A program made the translations under genes and the position numbers. A DNA stretch of 64,000 bases, from assembly GCA_039881145.1 (NCBI GenBank), contig JAYKKI010000003.1:3962001-4026000 (forward strand), in the 5' to 3' direction. Of this stretch, positions 11,560 through 26,285 are shown piece after piece (position 1 is the stretch's first letter; each line of letters opens with the position of its first letter). The DNA is from Druceiella hillmani. Taxonomy: Eukaryota; Arthropoda; Insecta; Lepidoptera; Hepialidae. The notes below the pieces were generated by a model, which saw only the letters and a program-made list of their open reading frames with translations, was not told the DNA's origin and did no database searches.

Positions 11560-12640
11560 ACTATTTTTTTCATTACAAATGTACAGTAGAGGGAGAAAAC
11601 TAGTGGCAGAGCGTCCAAAAACCAACGACCACCAGAACAGTTATTCACTGTTGCTTACTTGAAGTTATCTCCGTGTCTCGTACAATCATCTTAATACCGG
11701 TCGTCTGTTTTTTCAGCCAGAATTTTTGTCTATCATAGCAAGCTATTTCACGTTCACCTAATGAAAAATTTTATAATTTTCCGTTGCCAGCAAATATCTC
11801 CGGAAACGATGAAATAATTACACTTCTCGGAATCTCACCACCATACACATCTGTTTTGCTACACAAGGAATACACTGAAAAGCCCAATTTAAAGATTCTA
11901 GGAGCTGAAAAAGATTGTTCAGCTTCTGGAACGAGCGTAATATCCATAAATTTTAATAGCGTGTTTCGAATAACGTAACGTCCGTGTAACGTAACATCCA
12001 TAAATGTTAATAGTGTGTTATGTGCAAGTTCAGAATTTTCAACCAGATAATTGTTCTGAAATCATGAGTGAAATATTCGAAAATCAACGATGAATTACCA
12101 AATGAGGACAAAACGATAGATTTTACTGAATTTATGACCAACAGAAAAACGAAATATTCAACAGTCGTCAAAGCCTTAGCGTGAACAATGCTTTGAATCT
12201 TTTCCTCGTATATTTTTAGACAGCTTTTATCACAGTTCAAAAATACACTGAAAAGGGTCACCTAAATGAAATGCGATTCTACGATTGAGCGCCAGCTTAA
12301 AAATCACTACATATGTATATTCACCAGTAGATTATTTTGAAAATTGTAAGACTGCCTGTAGCTATTCCGGTCCCAACAAGTTTGTCAGATTAGAATATAT
12401 GTTCTTCAAAAAATCTTATTTTGCATCGACAAGACCTGGTAATAAGTCTAGCGATTCACAAGTCACTGACATACGTCGTTATAGTTATGAACTAGAAGGA
12501 TCAACAAAATTTAAGCTACGTTAGTCAAAATATCAATGATTACCGAGGCTATTCGCATCGACCAAATGAAAGTGATTGTTTCGGTGAAAGTGATTGTTTC
12601 GGTTGAAAACGGTGAATTTCAATCATGGTCAAGAATCAAA
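11560..12640 (+). pseudogene. Unidentified coding-like relic, plus strand
   Basis: For about 1 kb the base composition is less AT-rich than the neighbours, and protein-like frames follow one another on the plus strand. One runs at 11784-11978 (includes PPYTSVLLHKEYTEKPNLK). One near 12080-12180 reads INDELPNEDKTIDFTEFMTN. Another at 12185-12285 contains TAFITVQKYTEKGHLNEM. The last is open for 79 codons at 12285-12521 (FENCKTACSYSGPNKFVRLE, FFKKSYFASTRPGNK). Stops and shifts separate them. A 54-base in-frame duplication (copies of TCCATAAATNTTAATAG near 11945 and 11999) lies inside. I do not recognise the protein. It may come from a mobile element, an old viral insertion or a retrocopied host gene; nothing visible decides. 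Confidence 0.5.
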
Positions 12641-15600
12641 ATTTGCCCTTCTTAGAGATTAACATTCGTGCTATCATGGATTTCCTCATTAATAATTTTA
12701 TTTATTTAATTTTATTTTCCATTTTTTTAAAGTAGTAAAGTATACCTACAGTAAATGAAGATAAAATTACAACATACGAAATAAATTTTCCAAAAATTGT
12801 TTAATCTTAACATAAAATTAATTATTTATTTTATAAGGAATTTAGGAAAAGTTTTACCACCAGTTGACAAATATTGAATAGATTTGATAAATTTCGGCGC
12901 TTATTGGCTAGTAATGAAACATGTCTAAAGTTCTTTCAATTTTCACTAGGTTTTTAATGAAGTTGTTGCAATAAATACCTAAATATCATTATTAATTTAC
13001 TAGTTTTATTGTAATTTTAACTAGAAATTTGTACCTCATTATTTACAAAAAAATTGTTAGAGTGTTAAATTAAAATTTATTTTCTCACTCATTAATGGTC
13101 ACTATATTTTTGAAAAAGTCGTAATGAATTTATGGGTTTTTATCTTTTACGAATATAACTGACGTCACCTTGAAGCTTGTCTAAAGATAATTATATTGAC
13201 TTATATCATCGCCTGAATACATATTGAAATATGTATAACGATAACTATGATAATAATATGTAACAAATATTGGATGTAAATTTATTATGGTTCTGTCGAG
13301 TTGTAGTCATAAACAAATAATTATATCTAATTGGAAACTGAACTATAATAAAACATGAGTGGGTGAGGTGAGTGAGTGGATATGACTTATAGGAATATTG
13401 TAAATTCTTTTCTGTTTTTTCTATTACGTTTATCTCTTGCCTCTTCACGGCTAAAATACCAAACTCACTGTAATTCAATTTGGAAGATTATTGCTTTTAA
13501 AATAAGTTTTTGACATAGATTATTATTAAGCAAGATCTAATAAAGGAAAAAAAAAATTTAAATGAAAGAAAAGAAAAATTTCAAATCTTGATAATAAGTT
13601 AAAATTAACGTATTTATTTCAATTTTTTTACCTTACAGAAACTAGACAAATATTAATGAAATCTAAAAAAATAAAATCATCCAAGTTCTGTGATGAAAAT
13701 GTAAACATTTTTAATCTAGATTTATTACGTATATGAGTATATTTATGACCACGTGAAAGTTTACTGTGAGAAATTCTTATTACCCTATGGCTTTCTAGTA
13801 TGAATACTACAAAATTACGAATTTTTTACAAATATCAATATTATTTTCACCACCTAATTATTTTATCCACATGATGGAAGCCAATTTTTTGAAACCCAAC
13901 TTACCCCACAATTCTTATACAAAACATTTTTACCGAAATAGAATGTCCATTGTTAAGCCTAACTTTAAATTTTTGTTTCAAATTGGTTCTGAGAAAATCG
14001 ACTCTAACATAAAGATGTATAAATTTATTAATATTCTTATAAGAATTCCATTTTATCTTTTTAACGGATAGAATACTAAAAATACATAGGTTTTACTATC
14101 ATTCATTCAACAGTTTTTAATGAAATCTATGAATTTATTTTACATACTTTTTCTATGTTTCAAACTTACCCGAAACTTCAGGTTACTTATGATTTATCTT
14201 CCAAATTAAGTCAAACTGATGAAAACGGAATTGAAATTTGGTCTTAAATATTCAAATAACATTTTGATGAAGCTAAATTAGATTTAATGTAGGTCAAATT
14301 TTATGAGTGTATTTACTAATAATGTTAAACATATTAAAAGGCAGTTCAATGTCAAAATACTTGTTGCATCATACTGTTCTATAGAAAGCATCGATTTAGG
14401 TTAAAACTTGTAATGAATTTAATAAAAATATTTCGATTGACCTTAAAAAAAATAACTTAGCTGTGGTAATATTTATTTATATATTATTAAACATTTGTTT
14501 AAATTTCTGTTTACGATTTGTTTAATTTGCGATCACGATTAACATAAAAATGTTTATGCAACCCGATCTATTCCAAATCAGCAACTAATTTTAAATTAGT
14601 TTTAAGTTATATTAGGTCCTTTTTATTTACAAAATGTTAGAAATTATATATAGCGGATATCATAAAACCTAATATAACTGAATAACCAAAAGTTGTAATG
14701 ATATAAATGTTAAGTTATCTAGATTCTTGATTTATATTACTCACATAAAGGAAACAACCATTTCAATCGAACGACCTCATTCATATTAAAATGATCGTAA
14801 AATATCGTATCATATATTTTTTACTTTGATAATTCCGCCATATTATTAACAAAAAATATTACAATTTTCTTAACACTACACAGAATCATTGTGTTACATA
14901 TGGGGAGGAATGCACAATGAAAACCATGAAATGTTCTCGTAATTTTTGCTTAAGTAAATTTGCGCGGTTTTTGATGCTGATATTAGTAAATTTGATAAGA
15001 AGTAGCAGTATTATTACCGAAAAAATTATATTTTTTCGCAAGAAACAAAATATTTTTATTAACTTTCTTGGCTTAAAAATCCTCGTGAGTAAATTAATTC
15101 ACTCGCAGTGAAAGTATTTTCTTACGAAGAAACTAGTGAATTAAAATTATTTAATTTTAAAATTTTTATTTCCCATGGCTTTAAAGAAATACGTAATCCT
15201 AAAAACTAAATTGTTCATGAATAAAAATAAATATTAGCATTTCAAGAAAGAGGAGTTCAATTTTTATTAAATTAATATCTTTACACAATGACGCGTTATT
15301 TACTTTGCTAAAAATATTGGCAGATAAACAGAAAATGAGCTTCATTTTATACATTTAATATAAAATCAATTTCATATTGTGTTTCCTTGAGATTAATTTT
15401 TATAAACCAATCTGCTTTTTATATAACATGCATATGACTAGAATAAGTATTCCTATATTACAAACGTTTTGTTTGTTTGCTTAAGAAAGTAAAGTTGAAG
15501 CCACCGACGACCTCAGGCCCCTGGAATAAATAAAAAAAACATCGTGTAAACACTAATAAAAACACAATACTCAAGACAACTCTGTAAGAATATGGTCTGG

Positions 15601-17619
15601 ACATATATATAGAAACGAAAGCGGGAAATAAATAACTTTTGACGTTCGTGCTTATGAATGTTTGTTAGCAATAAAAGAAACGATTTTCCTATTAAAAATA
15701 AAGTTAAATGTTATGTATATATATATATGGGGTATCCCTTTTATTTGCCATAATTAATGTATTTTACTTTTTAAACCAAGAGAGAGACAGAGAAAGAAAA
15801 TAAAATAAAATAAATTTGGGACTATTTATGAGACTAAGCAACCACAAAGACTAACGACTATATAATCACGAACAATCTATAATCATCAATTATATGGCCA
15901 TCTATTGCTATTGTTGGATATAAAAAAAAATAGGCAACTTTTTCTCTATTCTTAAAGCAGCTATTTCGTTATAATTTCATAACTCAAATAAAAATATATT
16001 TTAGGTAATTACTCATACTTTATTGTTTAGCCGATAATAATCCATTTTGTAAAAATATAAGAGTGATGAGAAAGCTCTTCCAAGAAATATATATTCTGTG
16101 TTCATTTAATAGACATGTCAGGAATCTATGAATCTCTATAATCCCAGTGGATTCTATATTTATATTAAAGGATTTGAAAATAAATTTTTCTTTGGATGAA
16201 TTTATGACATAACACTCAGTAAAATTAAGTGTTGGGAAACTACTTACATTTTGAATGCCGAATAGTTATCTTGACAAAAACTTTTATAAAGTTTCTGATT
16301 TCTTAAATTCCGTTGAATTAAGCCTTTTCTTAAAATATTTCAGCAATTTCTTATTCTTTATCTAGCAAACATTTCGTTTGAGAAGTCGTGAACAAGTAAT
16401 AGTTGTTACTCTTTTCCAATTAAGTACTAATAACGTTTATTATATTATGATTGATTCGTTATTTATCGAAAAACCAAGACTAGAGGCTGTAAACCGGCAA
16501 AATTTTAAATGAATGTATAATCGATTGGGATAGTTCTTTAATCGTAGCAATACTCGCACATGTTGGAAGCTTGTCTATCATATAATTTTCTCCAAATAAT
16601 CTAATATTTAGAACACATATCTGTATATTTGATGGTATGCGAACAACAGTTCTAACATTTTTTTAATAAATGCCACATTATTTGAATTATTATATATGGG
16701 ATACTAAATTAGTTAAGCGGGTTGGCGTGGATGATGATGATTCTATTTAAACATTATTCATCCATGTAAATGTCATTACATCGTCCATGTAAAGATCATG
16801 TCTTTGGGTTATTATGTTTAAAGTTTTGCTGTGTTTTTTGTACTTACATGCACTGTGTGAAAAGCGCATAGTCGAGGCAGTTAAACCGGTTACAGCGCAC
16901 GCTGTGACGTAAATTTACATTCAACGATGTTTTGTAGGGTTTTGATCTCACTGAAGTTAGTCTAATAATATGGTTTCATATTAAATAACTTTTACCTTTA
17001 TTTCTCAATAACATTTCTCACATATTGTGCTAAAACTAATTTATGTTTTTAAGCTGACAGATATCTCATATTTCCCAAAATGTTGCAGTGGCTAGGTTAT
17101 TGTGCACGCAGCGCGTGCCTGAAAATGCCTACCTACACATACATTATCATATAATTTAATTTAGACGTGTGTTTATAAATAAATCAAACCCTGTTATTTT
17201 AAAATAAGTGTGAAAATTCAAAGTAAAAAGAGATAAATATTTATAAAATTAACATCCATATCACATCACAAAAAAAACACACCTTTGCCGACCACATCGC
17301 TTTTAAAGCCTGTTTTCCCATTTACCGCATCATGTTTTAATTACAGCGGCTTCAACCATTTGTATCGGTTTTTGTTTCTGTACATTGTTTTAACAACGTG
17401 CTTTGCTCTTAATTTGTTCTTAACTACTGAAAAAGAGTTAAAGACTTTAAAGATTAGTTATAATTTTGAAATCAGTTACCATCTAGTATATAATTTTCTA
17501 TCCGTCATGTGTTCCAAAAGCTTAACGATTTTGATGAAAATGAAATAAAAACAAACGTAAAATGCAATTAAACTACATTACAGTAAAATTTCTATATTAT
17601 CTTGAATAAATTATATGTT

Positions 17620-17621
<2 letters not shown>
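12641..17621. other. AT-rich DNA without recognisable gene
   Basis: Only small low-complexity frames are present (for example 13245-13478 on the minus strand, 13871-14071, 14917-15111 and 17285-17548 on the plus). None shows a motif or good splice sites that I could find. The patch at 16840-16920 is somewhat richer in GC (CCGGTTACAGCGCACGCTG), without further signals. Confidence 0.5.
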
Positions 17622-17717
<96 letters not shown>

Positions 17718-17726
17718 TATACATAT
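17622..17726. repeat. (AT)n microsatellite
   Basis: About 105 bases of AT dinucleotides, with one GTGTAT interruption near 17663 and a decayed ACATATATAC end. Confidence 0.97.
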
Positions 17727-18657
17727 GAAACTGCATGTTGTCCTAACGGCTAATTATAATCAAATACATGTTATAACATGTAAAAAGACTACATGTCGAC
17801 GCGTTGAACTTAGAGATAGTGAATATGAATATTTTCCACAATATTGACAAATACATCGTGGAATTGAGGTCAATGTATTTTAATATGATCTCTGATTATT
17901 TGAAATACTTGGAAAATTTATTATAATTCTATTGAAACAAATGCAATATAGTAATTAACGTAATATTCAGATTTTCCACGCAAATATTAATTAGTAAGTT
18001 GGAAACTATACAACTCATCTTTACAATTTTCAGTTGAAAACAGTTTGAAACATGCCTAATGATGCGTCTTTTTTGCAAATGATTTAGATTTCTCTGCTTA
18101 CATAATCGTCAATAAACATAAATTCAGTATAACATAGAATATAATAATTAATTTCATCCGACTGACGGAGAAGAAACAATATGTATAATAACTAATAAAA
18201 ATGTTTAATATATTTGTTAGTGACGTAAATATGGTACGATTTAGAAAGCAGTTACGCACAAAATATTATAATTATAAAAAAACTGGATTCAGAGGTAAAA
18301 CTTAAGAAGTAATAAATTTAAACTTTTACTCTCAAGTTAATTTTAAAAACAAAATAATAAACAGTTATCGACATAATCTATTTTCACTGAATAATTGAAA
18401 TTAAATGTTTAATATAAATGTTTTTAGAGCTGTGAAATGTAAATTCTATTTATTGTTATGACGCGTTACACATTTTATTTTTATTAAACTAGCTGTGCTC
18501 GCGACATAGCATGTCTATAAACTTTCAAAAAATATTATTAATTTTACTTTAAGATTAATACACGTAACACCATCCATTACAACATTTAAAATGTAAACTT
18601 TTTTCAGTTAAGTACACTTTATTTTGAAACTCATTTTGTGTTATATTTCTTTCAAAG

Positions 18658-18717
18658 TCGATCGCAATAAATCATAGCCTATATGCTAACATATAGGCTA
18701 TGATTTATTGCGATCGA
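18658..18717. repeat. Perfect hairpin, 28-bp arms, 4-base loop
   Basis: TCGATCGCAATAAATCATAG and the following CCTATATG are exactly mirrored around the loop CTAA (18686-18689). No other copy was noticed in the window, and no run of U follows, so a terminator is not suggested. Its almost loop-free perfection is typical of a recent inverted duplication. Confidence 0.95.
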
Positions 18718-21700
18718 TCCTATCCACGTATTAACCCACACTGGGTAAAAACTCAGGACCCATAATTTAGATTATTATGTGAAGTCCAATACTTGTGCCC
18801 GCTAATTTAGAATATTTTTTTTAAACTAGAATTGGTGGAGGAATTTGCGAAGATAAATTGAATGGGAAATGGAATTTATCTTAAAGACATAAATTGGTGC
18901 GTACGAAATGTAATTTCTGTAACATTATTTAACATATTTTAGTCAACAAGATCTAAATAATACTCCATTAGTACTATTCGCAACGTAGTTCAGTTATTGT
19001 GAGGCATTGTTCTAATCAGAACATTTTGATATTGTTTTTTAAATAAATATCAGTTACGTGGTTTTATTAATGTTCTTGGTTTTAAAAACTTATGAAGTAA
19101 AAAAAGCCAAATTATACATCAGAAAACGAAATAAAAGTAGCTATTACGATATTTTCCAATATTTTCTGACTCAACAATACAAAGAAAACTAATTTTTAAC
19201 GAAGTGTTTTTTTTAACAACTAGCTGTATACCCTATAATGTAGTTAATTATGTTTCTTTAAAATTATCATAAAGCTATACATTTATCATAGATAAATTAA
19301 TTATTTCTTGCAGACCACAAAAATCTTTTAAAAATAAAAAAAAATTGCAGACATTAACTTGCTAAGTAAGTTTTGTATTTCCATTTCGGCAAAATAATCC
19401 ATCAATAGTATATAATATTAACAAAGTGGCGAAATATTTAAATATCCCGGAGAATAAAAAACGATATAAACATTGCAGTATCGGTGCAAGCAACTTCACA
19501 TATGACGGAATAGTTAAACGCCAGAAAGGATCTATCTTGATTCTGCAAAAGATTTAATTCTTTTTATTTAGTACCTAAATCTTTTAAATAGTATGGTTAT
19601 AGGAAACTAAACAAATGAACATTAAACATGATTTTTTTAAGAAAATTTTAGTTAAATATTTGAATAACCAATAAATAGAGTAGTTGAGGGTAAATACCCA
19701 GTTTAATCATTTTTTAGGTAAACAAATAAAATTGATGTTTACCGATTTCCTATCTCTACTACATACCGAAGGGGTGCTCTTTTGTGAATACGCTTCACCG
19801 TTGGCTACGGCGAGTGAGCCAATGTATGTTATATATTGACGAAATGAACATTTTCCTTCTACGATTTAAAACACACGTATTTCCTTACAAAGTTGTTCAT
19901 CGATACACTATACATTTGAGTAACCACTACGCGAAACTTTTTTTGTATTAATGTAATGTAAATAAATTTGTGACAATATGAAACTCGCGCATCTCCTGAT
20001 TGTGTAAACCGATTCCGATGAAATAAAAACTAAATGTCACTTCAAGTTAAACCCTATATCGTCCAAAAATTACATATGTTCAATTTTACAATTTTATTAC
20101 ATACATATATGTATATACATACATTGTATTGCTTGCCATGTTCGATCGAACAATTCACAAAATTAGTTCCACACACCCGAGCAGCTATCATTCATAGTCT
20201 TTATGCGTATATAGTAAAATAAATTACTGAATTATGCTGTACAACGCTATGTGCTTACAGAAGTCCAAAGTTTTTGATGAGTTGATGAGTCGAGAGTCGG
20301 GAGTGGAAGTTTGTAGAGTATTCGAGACAAGGGTACAACGATTTCAGCCGAAACAATTAAACATATAGTTTTTATATATAAAAAAGCATAGGGCTCAATA
20401 GTTTAAAATTTTAAGAACTAAGTTTCCGTTATAAATTTAAATTTACATTAAAATGCTTCTTTCTATGCAATAAAAAAATTAATTTTTCTATGAATTTTAT
20501 TCCTAGAAAAAATTTAATTTTTCTATAGAATGAAAATAAGGTAAAGTTTTAATAAATATTTAATTTAAAAAGAGTAATGGAATTTCATTAATGATTAAAT
20601 TAATTTTTATTTGCAAGGGGAGAGGTCCGAAAAAGTTTCCACTGGAGTCACTACACGTTAATACTTTAAAACTTGAATATATAATATAAAGTATTTAACG
20701 AAAGCCATATAACTAGTAATAAAAGTGAATTATATTCGAAAGCTTTTTATATAAAATCAAACCACAATGACCAAAGTATCCAAAAGCGGGAATACAAAAC
20801 AAGCGATATAACTCATGGCAATTTAGAACTGTATAACGGCAGCCACCATTACGCGTTAATTTGTGCTGTAACTTCTATGAATTATAGATCGATTATTGAT
20901 GAAATTCCATACGCTCTATGAAGTCCGATAATAAAATAATACGTTGGACTAAGTATATGAAACTATATTTATGTATTATATAATGTTTATGGGTTCTCTC
21001 ACTTCGTTGCACCTGGACAAGTATTTTTGTTACTTTTGATACTAATTAATTGTTTTTAATAGTTTCGGATTTCTATATTTATTACGATACGTTCGGCTTA
21101 CTCATTAAGGTCGTTATATATGTGCAAGTACGACAAATTATAATTGCAATGATCGTACTCTATATCGTCCTCGCTATTTACGAAGGCTGAACCACTTTAT
21201 TTTTATTAATGGAATATCCTAAGGGCTAAAATCTTTATCACCCCGAAAAAATTCGATCCCCTGTACCATAATCCCTTATGTGTATTTGTATTAATAATTT
21301 TTCTATATGAACTTAAATTAATTTTTATTTGCCTCTAGCTTGGACTGAGGAAAAAAGCAATTTCGACACCAACTTCCTTTGCCAAGGTGAAGTATGCGTC
21401 TACTAATCGTTATTCCTTTTGCCTATTTAAATAATGTATTAAAAATGGGCTAGAAATTTCCGTGCCTCATAAGGGTTTTGGTGGCAGAGAAAAGCGAAAC
21501 CCATTCTTAATTAGCTTCAGTATCTATCCGGCCAATATATTTTTAGGTAGAGGCCGAAATTTCAACGACAAAGTTAGACTTTTTATTTGAATACCCTATT
21601 TTTTTCAAAATTTCCAAAAAATAAAAAAAAAATTCCAAATACCTTTTGCATGAAATTAGGTTCGACTTTAACTTTTTCATACCATTAACATTAGGTACTT

Positions 21701-24165
21701 AGGGGTGGGAGACAATTATTGTTAGTCTTCTGTATGTGAAGATATTGAAAATTCTCATCTCACGAAATTTGTTGGTTTGATAATTTTCACGTTTGCCTTT
21801 TCCAATTTGTAGTAACAAAAAAGGTTTGCAACCTGTGCACCGGTCGATCAATACGCACAAATCGTTATTTAAATAAAGTTTATATCGAAGATCCTTAATT
21901 ATAACATAGTAATTTGCGACTTTCTTACCTTTTTTCGACGTACGAATTTAGTGTCATCATCTGCATCTTTTCTTTCTAGTCGCTGGTTCTATTTACGTTT
22001 AAGCGCATATTTATTTGAAATAGAAAGCACTGAAAGTCCTAAAGACCTTAAAGATTTTGGAGTCGCTGAATTTTTGTGTTATAACTTCCGATTCTTATGA
22101 ATTTGTTGAATTTTCTGAAAAAAAAATTGATTAGGTGTGAATATTCGTTACAATGGTTGAAACACAATTAAATGTACATTTTATGTTTTTGAGAGTGTAC
22201 ATGATTTATTGCAAAGATTATAATAAATTAATTGTAGGCTATGGATAAAAGAGCAAAGGCGCGATCGGTAAACCAATGCAGCTAAATTGTACTGTCAGAT
22301 TAAAAATATGTAAAATTAACAATTCATTTATCAATCTTATTAACAAAGACTTTGCAAACGGCCGCGGCATTACGTCTTTAGAATTATCTATATAAAAAGG
22401 AATACGGCTTCAACTCTGGCATGGTTTCTTTTCTCTTAGTTCTCGTCAAAGAACATCAATATTTTTTTTTAAATTGCAAAAACTTAAATATCAGTCAACC
22501 TGAAGATAACATATAATAAATACTATGGTTTTATCAATTGTCACTTTTCTCTGATTCAATATCTTGTAAGTGTCCCGCCTGACCATATTATTATGTTAAT
22601 GATTTAAAAATGTTATATTTTAAGTAACGTTTATAATATGCTTAGATAAAATACTTCTTCTTAACTTTTTTATAATAGCGTGAGAAAATATAAAAACGTT
22701 ATCATCGCAGATATTTACAAGTTAACTTCTAAGAAATATCTTAACTCAATCATATCTCGAAATAAGAAATTTAAAAAATAGTCTGTGTTTGATTATATAT
22801 TGCATTAAAAAATTGAGTAAAAAAATAAACCATCAAATTAATAACGTTTATGTAAACATTAATAATATATCACACATCCACAAAATCAATATTAGCGATT
22901 TTTCTTGGCATCCGAACTCATATAATTATAGGAATACTTCCGCATCGTATATTTATATGTACTTAATAGGCAATTGAAAACTTAATAATTTTTTTCAGAA
23001 CAGTCACAAAGGAACGAAAGAATCATAAAATGGTGTCTGAGCATGCAGTGTGATGAGTGAGATCTATGATAAAACAAAGAGCTCAACAGTAAAAACGATG
23101 GGTTCTTACATTTCTACTGTTACCTCATTCTAGCAGGTTGCATTCTATGACATTTTATTTATGCATTTTCTATTTGCTTCTTTTTCAATGCTTCATATCC
23201 TATCTTTTTTAAGATACATTTGACGATGACTTATTTATGTAATAAACTTTGTGAAAGTGACGAACAACATCACAAATCAATAGTTTCAAAGCGAGAATTT
23301 TTCATAATATTTTCTACATTTTAAAATGTTTTCGATAATTTCCTACTTAATGATCCAGTGTGGAATATTAAATTGAGTACATTTCAATTTTGCGAATACA
23401 ATATTCCGTTAGTTATTTTCTTTCTAATATATTGGATAAATTAAACATCAAATAATGCCATTCAAGTAGAACCACCGATTAAAATTGTAAATTTTATAGT
23501 TATAATAATTATATTCCTTGTAGAAGGTATTAATATTTTTGGTATATTACCAGTTACTTTACTGGAAATCTTGTATATATATTTACCGGGTTCTGTATCT
23601 TAATGTTAAAAGGGTTCCGCTCTTGTAAGATCATTCACGTGCCTGTGCATATGTCCATTAAAACCGCTTTTTTATAAACTTCTTGATATGAAAACTTGAA
23701 ATGTGTTATAGTAATAAAACAATTTAGAACCAGATATACTTCAGATTAGAATAGATCAGAATTATCAGAAAAGGCGTGGCGATCTCAGGGTGGGAGGAGT
23801 CCGCGCGGCGTTCATCCGGTACAGTCTGCTTTGAAAAGTTATAAAGGACTGTAATTTGTAATTACTAAGTATGTATCGCACGACATTCATGTAAGTACAT
23901 TCCGAAAAAGAGTTTTCGAACAAAATTATTACTGTACATTATTTTAAAAACTATCCATGAAAAAACTCACTAAATATACATTTACCTCACAGTGAGTTTT
24001 TTCTTTACATTTTTAATTCATACCTTTTATTTATTGACAACCATATATGGAATAAAACGCCTTTGTTTTATCATCAATATGTTGTTATCAAGAACGTATT
24101 AGAAAATCGTAACGGAGTCGTGTTTGTATATCGAATATTATTTGAAATAAGTTACAATCTCATGA
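18718..24165. other. AT-rich DNA without recognisable gene
   Basis: No element or gene was recognised. Slightly GC-richer patches near 19760-19830, 21340-21560 and 22360-22400 gave no recognisable peptide. An inverted repeat at 23959-24003 has 13-base arms (GAAAAAACTCACT). The patch at 23780-23830 (GGGTGGGAGGAGTCCGCGCGG) stands out in base composition only. Confidence 0.45.
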
Positions 24166-24240
24166 CAAAATGTTTGTAAAATCAAGGAAAATGCAAATGT
24201 TTTTGCAAATGTTATTGCAAAATGTTTGTAAAATCAAGGA
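24166..24240. repeat. Short direct duplication (23 bp x2)
   Basis: CAAAATGTTTGTAAAATCAA plus three further bases occurs identically at 24166 and 24218, separated by a 29-base segment that itself contains GCAAATGTT twice. Confidence 0.92.
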
Positions 24241-24789
24241 ATAGCATAAAAAATAAAACTGCCATCATTATACCAGTTGTTACCTGCTAAACCTTGTTAC
24301 CTATTGAGGTGTATCACACACAAATATATGAATTAAGTAAAATTAAGATTTATAATTGTTATCCGCCAAATAATAATTTATAAAGTTTCGTTTAAATTCA
24401 AATCAAACACAGCAAAATAGTTTGATAAAAATTATGTTACGGGCCTTATTAGATCTAATAAACGGAAAATTGCAATCAAATAAAATATCTCATAAAATGA
24501 AAATGAAAATTATTTTCTCATTTAAGGTTAATTAATATGTTAAAAACAAACTAAGAATTAATTATTTCCTTATATTATTTGTTGCTATCTGCAACAACCT
24601 ACAATTTGAATCAGTGATTCATTTTTAAAAACAATTTGCAATAGGTCTTTTTGGGAGTATTAGAAAACACTTAAACAAACTTTGGTAGTTAAGAAACTAA
24701 ATTGGTTCTTTTGCCTTTAAAACAACAATCGATTTTTATAAAAATTAACTGAAAATACCACAAATGTCAAATTACTAGAATTTAAAAGC

Positions 24790-25440
24790 TGTGAAAAATG
24801 CTAAGGGAAAACAGATACTTATTTATAATCACAAAACTCAAGAATTTTTTCCGTCTAAATTCTTACTCACACTTAGGACACGTAAAATCTCCGTCTTTTT
24901 ATATTCTTCATGATCAGTAGTAACCTTGGTAGTACCACACTTCATCCTTTGTTTTCTTTTTGATATTCTCGCTGATTTTTTTTTCCAGTTCCAACTTTTT
25001 CGGCTGCTCTTTGACCTTTTTCGTCGTATTGTTAGTAATTTTCTGCTTCTTCCTTTTTTTGTTTCCTTGAATTTTTTGCTTTATCGTTAAGAACATCAAA
25101 CAAGGTTTTAGTATTCCATCGGCCCACGTGGTCTAAAGCTTTGCGTATTTGTTTAGAATTAACGATTACAAAATTTGGAGTCCGAGTTAATTCTTCAAAA
25201 GTTATTTTTAGAGTAAATATTCCCGAACTTTCGTCTTATTTTGATAAAGAAAGTTTCTTTTCAGAATCGAATATTTATTTTCTTGTGTGATCTAGGTTTA
25301 GGTCTTCTTTATGACAAGGATCTAAATTGTTTAAGTTTTTGGCCTAAAGAAGAGGTACAAATATCAATAATTCTGGCGCTATGTTGATACTAATTTGAGA
25401 GAGCATACTTTGCATAATTGTAGATATTGCCGGTACCTAA
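24790..25440 (-). pseudogene. Unidentified Lys-rich coding-like relic, minus strand
   Basis: Reading right to left, a protein-like series is interrupted by stops. It starts with SISTIMQSMLSQISINIAPEL near 25425, then NLNNLDPCHKEDLNLDH near 25330. From about 25240 it is well formed: SSGIFTLKITFEELTRTPNF, FVIVNSKQIRKALDHVGRWN and TKTLFDVLNDKAKN. A highly charged Lys/Glu region (25099-24914) follows, probably coiled, and then KDEVWYYQGYY and, after in-frame stops, KDGDFTCPKCE (near 24880), which has a CxxC pair as in a small zinc-binding module. I cannot name the family. Host retrocopy or mobile-element ORF are both possible. Confidence 0.45.
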
Positions 25441-26285
25441 GTATTTATTCAATAATCAGAGTAAGGTCTGGACTTTCTTATGATCCTACAAGCTGACTTT
25501 ATTGGAACAGTTTCCCTTTACAGTAAAAATATCGTCAAGAAAAAAAGAACAATGTGGTAAAACTTACTTGGCATTCAACGTTACAAATTTAAGTAAAACG
25601 GTTTTATAGAATACAAGTAAATATCTTTACTGTTTACACCAACATTTTTAAAAAAATTGATTGATTATTAGAGAAGTATTGCATTACATGGTCATTAACA
25701 ATTTGAGGATTGCTCTCGAAAAGGGTAGCGGTGGGATTGGACTTTTTTATTTTTTTGAGATATTTGTGCAAAATTTAAACTTATTTAGACAATTGCAAGT
25801 GTGAGTTTTTATGTGTGGGTCTTCTTAGCAGCCAAGCACTGTTGGGCGACAGTGCCTTAAATACTTCATATAATGCTTACAATACACTCTCATCAATACA
25901 TTTTGATGAGCGTCTCGTCGAAATATTTGTAACGCAAAGAGGCACAAGTGGACCTTTGTACACAATCGACTACACTCGGTTGGTATCCTTCCCTCAGTGG
26001 ACGAAATTGTATTTCATATTATTATTATTACAACTTTTCGTACATATGTATACCTTCATTATCTGTATGTAACCCACAAAGTATAAATTCACAAACTCAG
26101 AAGATCCCGGATGGAAACTCGAAACAGGACAAGTACCTCCCTCACAATAGATAATAGTGCTAAAATATTATAAATAAGTACGAGTGTCGGTAGATATTTT
26201 TGTCATTTTATAGAATCTGACAACATTTGAGCCTATGTTTGAAATTTCTTGCTGAAATCTATTAATGTTACTACCGTCGTCATCA

